Assembly: GCF_002735925.1 (NCBI RefSeq)
Contig: NZ_PEDL01000010.1
Span: forward strand, 1 to 64,000
Source of the DNA: Sporanaerobium hydrogeniformans
Lineage (GTDB): Bacteria > Bacillota > Clostridia > Lachnospirales > Cellulosilyticaceae
Direction of reading: 5' to 3'
Length of the DNA stretch: 64,000 bases
Shown: positions 1 to 8,100 of the stretch, one piece after another
Numbering within the stretch: position 1 is the stretch's first letter
Layout of the letters: every line of letters starts with the position of its first letter
The notes under the pieces: generated by a model
Seen by the model: only the letters and a program-made list of their open reading frames with translations
Databases searched by the model: none
Told to the model about the DNA's origin: nothing
Program-made: the position numbers and the translations under genes

Positions 1-191
1 GGCATAGCAGAGAAGCCAAGTCTGGAAGGGATAAACGCTGAAGGCATCTAAGCGTGAAGCCCCCCTCAAGATAAGACTTCCCATTCCGAAAGGAAGTAAG
101 ACCCCTTAGAGACTATGAGGTAGATAGGCTTAGGCTGTAAGTGCAGTAATGCATGTAGGTACTAAGTACTAACGGTTCGAGGGTTTGACCT
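1..191 (+). rRNA. 23S ribosomal RNA, 3' end (partial)
   Basis: The first ~190 bases match the conserved 3' end of bacterial 23S rRNA: the 'aaggcatctaagcgtgaagc' stretch at about 41-60, and the tail ending in 'actaacggttcgagggtttgacct'. The 5' part lies outside the window. The exact 3' end is estimated from the conserved terminal helix. No 5S gene follows; after about 75 bases there is a terminator. Confidence 0.95.
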
Positions 192-266
192 AAAATAGGA
201 TGGTATGACCATCACAACGGTTAAAACAAAGTATGTCGTAGTATTTGTTTTTGAGAGTATAAGTGA

Positions 267-315
267 AAAAAGCCTTATTAAAAGCAGAAAAACTGCTTTT
301 TGAATAAGGCTTTTT
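267..315 (+). terminator. Rho-independent terminator of the rRNA operon
   Basis: Long stem: AAAGCCTTATT pairs with AATAAGGCTTT, and an inner AAAGCAG/CTGCTTT pair closes it, followed by TTTTT. It lies 75 bases after the 23S 3' end, so the rRNA transcript ends here without a 5S gene. Confidence 0.9.
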
Positions 316-608
316 GTGTTTTTTATTTTCAGATATCTACCTATGATTGATATAAAGGTATTCATTTGATTTATTATAATTTATCTTTTTGTCTATTTTT
401 ACTATTTATCAACTAATAAAAGCTGTCGGTTACGTATGATTTGGTTACTTTTTTGTTGTTGATAATGTCAAAAAAAGAAAAAAGTGAAAAATTATGCAAT
501 AAATGGTAGAATTATTTGCTGAATAGTATAAAAATTATATACAATTTATTGAGTTATTTATATAATAGAAAATAAATTCATTTTTGTAAATAAAAGGGGG
601 ATATTACG
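316..608 (+). other. Intergenic leader of the NRPS locus
   Basis: 293 bases of very AT-rich DNA with no convincing gene. It holds a possible sigma-A promoter, TTGCTG at 516-521 and TATACA at 538-543 (16-base spacer), and a strong ribosome-binding site (AAAGGGGGA) just before 609. A weak TATCAAC...GTTGATA inverted repeat lies near 407-463. No riboswitch or T-box signature was recognised. Confidence 0.4.
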
Positions 609-2465
609 ATGATAAATCATGTATTAAATGGAAAAAAAAGAGACACTAAGAATCTTACAGTTGTAAGACTTTTTGAGAAGCAAGCTATAGAAAATCAAAA
701 TAAAATGGCACTAAAGTTTAGGGATAAAACCTTCACATATAAAGAACTTAATCAGAAGGGTAATCAAGTGGCACATTATTTGAGAAGTATAGGGGTTAAG
801 AATGGAGAGCTAGTAGGAATATATCTTGAAAGATCAGAACAAATGATTGTTGTATTACTAGGAATATTAAAGGCTGGAGCTGTTTATGTACCTCTTGATC
901 CTACCCACCCACAAGAAAGAAATAACTATATTATCAAAAAATCAGCTATGAAGTGGCTTATGACACATACTGAATTAGAAGGTGATGTTACTCATGAAGG
1001 CCTGCAAAAGATATGTATAGATCAAAAATGGGAAGTTATTGAAAAAGGGTGTTGTGAAAATTTAGATATAAATTATAAAGAGAGTGATTTAGCGTATGTT
1101 ATTTTTACTTCTGGTTCTACAGGAAAACCTAAAGGAGTTGCTATAAGGCATGAGGGTGTAGCGAATTACTTATTATGTATGAGAGAGACACTTGACTTGT
1201 CAGGTGATGAAAGAGCACTTGCAACAATAACTATTACATTTGATGTTTCAGTTTCTGAAATATTTCTGCCTTTAATAAGTGGAGCAACTTTAATATTTGT
1301 TGGGAGTGAAGAAGTAAAAGATGGCATGAAGCTTAAGGCTTTAATAGATGAAGAAGGTATTACGCTTATGCAGCCTACACCGTCTACATTATATATGCTT
1401 TTAGATGCAGGCTGGAAAGGTAATCAGAGACTAAGCATAGTAGTAGGTGGAGAAGCTTGGAATATTCAGTTAGCTAAGAAATTAATGGAAGACGAAATTA
1501 AATCACTATGGAATGTTTATGGTCCTACTGAAACTACCATTTATTCTACTATAGCAAAAATAACTAGTGAGAATACCTTTATACCACTAGGTCAGCCAAT
1601 TGACCAAACAACATTGTATGTATTAGATGAAAAAATGAATCCTATAGAAGTAGGTGAAGAGGGGGAACTTTATATTGGTGGAGTTGGTGTGGCTAAAGGT
1701 TATTTAAATAATGAAGAACTAACAAGAGAAAGTTTTATACAAAATCCTTTTGGAGAAGAGCAAGAACGCATATATAAAACAGGAGATATTATTAAGCGTG
1801 TAGATAAAGAAACACTGGCTTATATTGGTAGAAAGGATTTTCAGGTTAAAATAAGAGGTTTTCGTATTGAACTTGGTGAAATTGAAAAAGCCATACTGAT
1901 GCAACCTGGAGTAAGTCAAGCTGTTGTAGTAGCAGTTACAAAGGACAAAGATACTAGATTGTGTGCTTATGTTAAGGGATTAATAAATAATTCATTAAAT
2001 ACTCTTGAGGTAAGGCATAACTTAGAAAAGTTATTGCCACCTTATATGATTCCTAACTTCATTATAGCATTAGAAGAATTCCCCCAAACGAGTAACGGTA
2101 AGATTGATCGCAAAGCACTTATGAATCAGGAGGTACAGAGTATAGAAACAAATGATTATGTTGCGCCTAGAACAGAATTTGAGCAAGAAATAGCTAATTT
2201 GTGGGAAGAATTGTTGGATATAGAGGGAATAGGGATTAAAGAAAACTTTTTAGAGCTGGGTGGTCACTCATTAATGGCTAATCGCCTTATTATTCGTATG
2301 AATAAGTCCTTTGGAACAACTCTAACATTACTAGATATCTTGTCTTCTAAGCTCACTATAGAAGATATGGCAAGAATAGTGGAAGATAATTTACTAAGTA
2401 ATCTTTCTGAAGAAGAATTGGAAGAATTATTAAGTGAAGTAGCAGAGGAGGAGGAGAATGGCTAA
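609..2465 (+). CDS. NRPS adenylation-PCP protein (initiation module)
   Basis: A free-standing A-PCP protein of 618 aa that should activate one amino acid and load it on its own carrier. The adenylation domain spans about residues 18-500, with TSGSTGKPKG near 168, YGPTETT near 304, the A7/A8 region (YKTGD, GRKDFQVKIRGFRIELGEIE) and the terminal NGKIDR lysine. The PCP follows, with phosphopantetheine serine S554 in LGGHSL. A short, very acidic tail (LSEEELEELLSEVAEEEE) may dock to the partner synthetase. Aligned by eye to PheA, the pocket residues read D-V-S-Q-V-G-V-I-Y plus K; I cannot assign the substrate. No condensation domain precedes it, so it probably starts the chain. It overlaps the next gene by 8 bases. 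Confidence 0.93.
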   Translation: MINHVLNGKKRDTKNLTVVRLFEKQAIENQNKMALKFRDKTFTYKELNQKGNQVAHYLRSIGVKNGELVGIYLERSEQMIVVLLGILKAGAVYVPLDPTHPQERNNYIIKKSAMKWLMTHTELEGDVTHEGLQKICIDQKWEVIEKGCCENLDINYKESDLAYVIFTSGSTGKPKGVAIRHEGVANYLLCMRETLDLSGDERALATITITFDVSVSEIFLPLISGATLIFVGSEEVKDGMKLKALIDEEGITLMQPTPSTLYMLLDAGWKGNQRLSIVVGGEAWNIQLAKKLMEDEIKSLWNVYGPTETTIYSTIAKITSENTFIPLGQPIDQTTLYVLDEKMNPIEVGEEGELYIGGVGVAKGYLNNEELTRESFIQNPFGEEQERIYKTGDIIKRVDKETLAYIGRKDFQVKIRGFRIELGEIEKAILMQPGVSQAVVVAVTKDKDTRLCAYVKGLINNSLNTLEVRHNLEKLLPPYMIPNFIIALEEFPQTSNGKIDRKALMNQEVQSIETNDYVAPRTEFEQEIANLWEELLDIEGIGIKENFLELGGHSLMANRLIIRMNKSFGTTLTLLDILSSKLTIEDMARIVEDNLLSNLSEEELEELLSEVAEEEENG

Positions 2466-3765
2466 TATTATCTTAGTCACCCATTGGACAGGGGGAGACG
2501 TCATTCCGTTTATTAAGCTAGGTTATCATCTCAAGAATGAAGGACATGAGGTCACCTTATTTACTCACTGTGAATATGAGTTGCAGGCTAAAGAAAAAAA
2601 ATTAGACTTTGTGGCTCTTGATAACCCAGAACTTTATAAGCAAATGAATGAAGAGTTATACCAATTAGCAGATCCTATCAATAAGAGAGAAGAATGTATA
2701 GAATTTCAGCTTAAATATCATGGCAAAGAAAGGTTATTAGCTGAATATGAAAAGATAGTACCCTATTGTAATAAGCCTGAAACCATTATCCTAGCTAGGC
2801 ACCGTTCAAGTGTATCAGGTTTATTGGTAGCAGAAAAGTTAAAATTACCTTATGCATCTGTAGTACTTGCACCTAATTACTTTTCACATATGGATCTACA
2901 TGACAAAATATTTGGACAAGAGTTAATAAAAGAAATTAATAAAGTTAGAATGCAGTTAGACTTACCACAGATAAAAAGTTGGAAAAACTGGCTATATAGT
3001 CCTAAATCCATGTGGGGGATTTGGCCGGAATGGTTTGCTAGTAAAACTGAAGATTGGCCTCAAGGTGTATCAACTATAGGATTCTTTGAGCAAGAGATAG
3101 ATGAAAATGAATTATTTGATCCAACAATTGAAAGGCTATTAGAAACTACTGAACCTATTGTTTTAATTTCTGGGGGAAGCAGTGAGATGGTAAGTCCTAG
3201 GTTTTATGAAGTGGCGGTTAAGGCATGTGAGCAGGCAGGTTTTAGGGGCATATTAGTTACGAAATATGAAAGGCTTGTACCAAAGGATTTACCAAGTCCT
3301 ATTCTATGGGTAAAACAAATACATTTAGTAAGTCTTATGAGGAGAGTAAATATCATTATTCATCATGGAGGAATGGGAACACTAAATGAGGCCATTAGTG
3401 CAGGAATTCCACAAATTATTATGCCGCATTTGACAGATGGACCAGATAATGCCGAAAGACTTGTTAAATTAGGTATAGCAAAATCCTTTGCTAAAGCAAG
3501 ATGGGATAGTGACTTAATAGCTGAAGCTATTGTAACTTCTTTACAACCAGAGGTTATAGAAAAATGCAGATATTATCAAGAACAGAATGAAGAAATATAT
3601 AAGCAAAGACGTTGGGTGAAGTTGATTAATGAGATAAAGCCCTATGAAGGAATAATACAGGAACCATTAGAAAAAGTACAGCTAGTTAAAAAGAAAGAAG
3701 TTTTACAAGAAGACAACAGACGTGAGCAGTTACTTGCCATTATTAAAAGAAAAAGAAAGGAGTGA
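2458..3765 (+). CDS. GT1-family glycosyltransferase (first of tandem pair)
   Basis: A 435-aa GT-B fold glycosyltransferase of the UGT/macrolide type. The N-terminus (ILVTHWTGGDVIPFIKLG) is the GDV-P-F-LA-type acceptor-domain start. The nucleotide-sugar site is HHGGMGTLNEAISAGIPQI from H302-H303, with a DGPDNAERLVKLG region after it. The C-terminus is a basic-acidic helical tail. The start is set by GAGGAGGAG just upstream and overlaps the A-PCP gene. A paralogue follows directly, so two sugars or two positions are probably modified. The donor and acceptor are unknown; location between two NRPS genes makes a peptide or carrier-bound aminoacyl acceptor likely (inference). Confidence 0.88.
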   Translation: MANIILVTHWTGGDVIPFIKLGYHLKNEGHEVTLFTHCEYELQAKEKKLDFVALDNPELYKQMNEELYQLADPINKREECIEFQLKYHGKERLLAEYEKIVPYCNKPETIILARHRSSVSGLLVAEKLKLPYASVVLAPNYFSHMDLHDKIFGQELIKEINKVRMQLDLPQIKSWKNWLYSPKSMWGIWPEWFASKTEDWPQGVSTIGFFEQEIDENELFDPTIERLLETTEPIVLISGGSSEMVSPRFYEVAVKACEQAGFRGILVTKYERLVPKDLPSPILWVKQIHLVSLMRRVNIIIHHGGMGTLNEAISAGIPQIIMPHLTDGPDNAERLVKLGIAKSFAKARWDSDLIAEAIVTSLQPEVIEKCRYYQEQNEEIYKQRRWVKLINEIKPYEGIIQEPLEKVQLVKKKEVLQEDNRREQLLAIIKRKRKE

Positions 3766-3773
3766 TGAGAACT

Positions 3774-5123
3774 ATGGGAAATGTTGTGATCGTTACACAT
3801 TGGTTAGATGGAGATGTTATTCCATTTGTAAGAATTGGAAAAGTGCTTAGAGATAGAGGACATAAGGTAACACTCCTTACACATTGTCATTTTGAGAAAA
3901 TGGCTAAAGAGGCAGGCTTAGACTTTGAACCATGGGATACACCAGAAGAGTACAAACAGTTAGTAGAAGAAATGAATGGTGGGATTGTATTAGGGATAAA
4001 CAATGAGGATTTTAAAAAAAAGCATGAAAGCTTTGAAGTTAGGATGAAAGAATATGACAAGATCTTGAAATACTGTAAAGAAGAAAATACAGTTATTTTA
4101 TGTAAGAATAGGTCAAGTATAGCAGCTCATATGGTTGCTGAGAAGTATGAATTACCATTAGCCTCTGTAATGATGAACCCAACAGAAGTAGTAAGTATGA
4201 TTTCTTTTGATAGACTTTATGGAAAAAAAGATATACCTCTTTGTAATAAATTAAGAGAAGAGATAGGATTACCTCCTATTAAAAGTTGGCTACAATGGGA
4301 GAGCAGCCCTAGTATGACTCTTGCTTTTTGGCCAAGCTGGTATGCTAAGCCAGAACAAAATTGGCCTCGTCCTATAGAAACGATAGGTTTTCCTATTGAA
4401 GAAGGAAAGGAAGCTATAAAAAGAGAGATACCTGAAGATTTCAAGATATGGCTTAAGGAACATGAGAAGCCTTTACTTATTTCAGGAGGTACTACAAAGC
4501 TTATTGATCCACTTTTTTATCCAATGAGTATAGCGGCAGCTGAGCTTTTAAATAAACCAACCATTGTCTTAAGCAGATATAAAGAATTACTTCCAGAAGA
4601 ATTACCAGCTAATGTGAGGTGGTATTCCTATTTGCCCTTAGATGAAATTATGCCTTATTTAGGAGGTTTGATTCATCATGGGGGGATGGGGACATTATCA
4701 GGAGCTCTTAGAGGAGGGGTTCCCCAATTAATCCTACCTTGTTTTGTGGATAGGCCTTATAATGCTGCTTTAATAAAAGAACTCGGAGTAGGCAATTATC
4801 TTTATAGACCTAAGTGGAAGCCAGAAACTATTGCTAAGGCTGTAAAGGAGTTGATGGTACCAGAGATAAAAGAAAGATGCCTTATATATGCAGGAAAAAT
4901 GAAGCAAAATAATGGGGTATCTATTGCAGCTGATAAGGTGGAAAGCCTAATGAAAGAACCCCAATATATCTATAGATTTAACCATGATTATAATGGCTAT
5001 GATTATGAATTAGGAGAAAAAGAGGAAGAAGAAAGGAGTAAAAAAAATAAAATTTTTAAAGATCTAACAAAAGAGCAAAAAATGAAACTTTTATTCCATA
5101 TAAGAAATAGGGGGGGATGCTGA
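3774..5123 (+). CDS. GT1-family glycosyltransferase (second of tandem pair)
   Basis: Paralogue of the preceding gene with the same start pattern (MGNVVIVTHWLDGDVIPFVRIG) and the same HHGGMGTLSGALRGGVPQLI motif from H301-H302. I place the start at ATG 3774 because its N-terminus aligns with the first enzyme and AAAGGAG lies 11 bases upstream; a GTG at 3762 and an ATG at 3765 are in frame but sit on the ribosome-binding site. The C-terminal about 40 residues are charged (EKEEEERSKKNK) and end in an RNRGGC tail. It overlaps nothing and its stop is 1 base from the next GTG start, so translation is probably coupled. Confidence 0.87.
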   Translation: MGNVVIVTHWLDGDVIPFVRIGKVLRDRGHKVTLLTHCHFEKMAKEAGLDFEPWDTPEEYKQLVEEMNGGIVLGINNEDFKKKHESFEVRMKEYDKILKYCKEENTVILCKNRSSIAAHMVAEKYELPLASVMMNPTEVVSMISFDRLYGKKDIPLCNKLREEIGLPPIKSWLQWESSPSMTLAFWPSWYAKPEQNWPRPIETIGFPIEEGKEAIKREIPEDFKIWLKEHEKPLLISGGTTKLIDPLFYPMSIAAAELLNKPTIVLSRYKELLPEELPANVRWYSYLPLDEIMPYLGGLIHHGGMGTLSGALRGGVPQLILPCFVDRPYNAALIKELGVGNYLYRPKWKPETIAKAVKELMVPEIKERCLIYAGKMKQNNGVSIAADKVESLMKEPQYIYRFNHDYNGYDYELGEKEEEERSKKNKIFKDLTKEQKMKLLFHIRNRGGC

Positions 5124-5124
5124 C

Positions 5125-8100
5125 GTGGAAGAGCAAGAAAAAAGAGTTTTATCTTTACAGCAAAGGCGTATGCTTATTGAAAAGAATAAGAAAAAACAAG
5201 CTTTACAGGATATTTCTTGTGTTTGCCGAAAACCAGGAGAAAATATCTTTCCTGCCTCTTTTTCTCAACGAAGGATATGGTTCATGTACCAACTAAAACC
5301 TAATAGTATTGAGTATAATGTGCCAGAAGCTTATATTATAAAAGGAAAATTTAGTTTAGTTCACTGCCGTGAAGCATTTGATGAAATTGTTTCAAGACAT
5401 GAGGTACTTAGGACTACTTTTAGAGAAATTGAAGGTGAACCTATGCAAGTTGTTCATCCTCATAAAAAATCAGCTTTTGAATACCTAGATTTTTCTCCAA
5501 TGGAAGAAGGTAAAGAAAAAGATTTAATTATTGATCAAGAGGTAAAGAAAGCTACTAATTGTATATTTGATTTGGAAAAAGGTCCTCTTATACAATTTTT
5601 ATTGATAAAAAAACAAGAAAATATACATATTTTAGTTATAGTAGCACATCATAGTGTAATTGATTCATGGTCCCTAAGTATTTTAAGGAGAGAATTTCAA
5701 GTTATCTATCAAAGTAAATGTCAATCAAAAGACGTAATTCCTTTAGCTCCTCTTAAAGTGCAATATGGTGATTTTGCTTTGTGGCAACAGAAAAACATGA
5801 CCAGCAAAAAGTTGTCAAAACAACTTGACTATTGGGTCAGTAAGTTAAAAGATTATATCGAGGATATAAAGTTACCAACAGATTTTAACAGACCACCTAT
5901 ACGAACAGCTAGGGGGGCAGCCCATAGCTTTAATAGTTCTCCCCAATTAGCAAAACAAATAAAAAAGTTGGCAAGTGAAAATGATTGTACAACATTTATG
6001 GTACTACTTTCTGCTTTTCAAATTCTCCTTTATCATTATACTCATCAAGAACGAATAGTAGTAGGAACGACTGCTAGCTCTAGACCAACCCCAGAGACTG
6101 AGGAAATAATAGGCTTCTTTATTAATAATTTAACCTTTAACACCTATATTGGTGATAAACCATCCTTTAAAGACTATTTGTTACGTGTAAAAGATGAAAC
6201 GCTTGCTATGTATAAGAATCAAGAGGTACCCTTTGAAAAGGTGGTAGAAGCATTACATTTAAAACGAGACTTAAGCCGTACAGCTATTTACCAAGTTATG
6301 TTTAATTATTTAAGTGCAGCAGGAGATCACTCTGAGATGAAAGAATTAAATAGTCAGATGTATGGACTAGGAGGAAGTAAAGCAACTACTGATTTAAATC
6401 TATTTGCATGGGAAGAAGAAGATAGTATTCACTTTAACTTTGAATATTGTACAGATTTATTTAGAGAGTCTACTATACAACGTTTAGGGCAACATTATAT
6501 TACCCTACTTAATAGTATAGTGGAAGATAGTACAAGAACAATTGATAAAATGCCTTTATTAACAAGCATCGAAAGAGAATGCCTGTTAAGTAGGGGGAAA
6601 AGGCAAATGATATCAGTAGATTCCAGTATAGTTATACACCGCCTATTTGAAGAGCAGGTAAACAAAGCGCCCAAACATACAGCGGTTTATTTTGAGGGGA
6701 AAGAAGTAAGTTATGAAGAATTAAATCAGAATGCTAATAAAGTAGCCCATTATTTGTTAGATTTAGGTATAACACCAGGTACTAAAATAGGTCTCTTTAT
6801 GGATCGTTCTATAGAAATGATTATAGCTATGCTAGGAGTATTAAAAGCAGGTGGAGCTTATGTACCATTAGACCCTACTTATCCTGCAAACCGTATTAGC
6901 AGTATTATAGAGAGAGCTAGAACTAGGCATATACTTACTCAAAGACATTTACTAGCTAGTTTTCCTGAAATGGATAAAATACAATTAGTAGGCATAGATA
7001 CTTTATTAGAAGGAAATAATGGGATGAAAAATCCTGACTTAGAGTTATCTGGTGAAGCACTGATGTATATACTTTTTACATCTGGTTCAACAGGTGAACC
7101 TAAAGGTGTAATGATTAAGCATAGAAATTATGTGAGCTATATAAAAGCAATTACTAAAAGGTTAGAAATGAATGAACCTCTTAGCTTTGCAATTGTTACT
7201 ACCTTTGCTGCAGATTTAGGTAGTTTTAATATCTTTGCTCCCCTTCTAACTGGAGGATGTGTTCATGTTATTGCTTATGAACGAGCTACTGACCCTGATT
7301 GGCTAGCTGCTTATTTTAAGGTTCATCCTATAGATGTCATTAAGATGGTTCCTAGTCATTATGAAGCACTCCAAGTAGGAAAAGATGCCAAAAGTATAGT
7401 GCCTAGAAAGATGATTATCTTTGCAGGAGAAACTTTAAGGCAAGAGATACCTAAAAAGGTATGGGAATATAATCCTAATTGTAGAGTATTTAATAACTAT
7501 GGACCAACAGAAACAACAGTATCTGTTTTGGCTTATGAGGTAAAGAAAGATAAGGTAAGAGAAGGATACCCCATCCCACTAGGAACTCCTTTAGAAAATA
7601 GTTATGTTTATGTACTAGATGAAAATAAACAGCTCGTACCATTTGGGGTGATTGGAGAACTTTATATTGGGGGAGAAGGGGTATCTGAAGGATATTTGGA
7701 GAGGGAGGACTTGACAAGAGAGAGATTTCTATATGATCCTTTTGATAGTGAAGGAAAAAGAAAGTTATATAAAAGTGGTGACTTGGTAAGATGTCTAGAG
7801 GATGGTAGTATTGAATTTGTTGGAAGGGCAGATAGGCAGATTAAAATAAGAGGTTATCGAGTAGAGTTAGGTGCTATTGAAAGAGTCACTCAGGAGCATG
7901 AAGCAGTACAAGAAGCTATAGCACAGGTGGCTACAGAAAAGGATGGAAGCAGTAGACTAATTGTCTATATAACCTTACATAAAGAGTTATTAACCTTTAA
8001 TACAACAGTTTTAAGAAAGTACTTAAAAAATAAGTTGCCAGATTATATGGTACCAAATTCTTTTGTAGTTCTAAAAAGTATACCTATTAATGCTAACGGT

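Noticed and set aside
162-365. Minus-strand open frame over the 23S end and the terminator
   Set aside because: It overlaps rRNA and the terminator stem and has a low-complexity hydrophobic translation; no ribosome-binding site.
7490-7717. Minus-strand open frame inside the NRPS gene
   Set aside because: Antisense shadow of a long, well-supported coding region.
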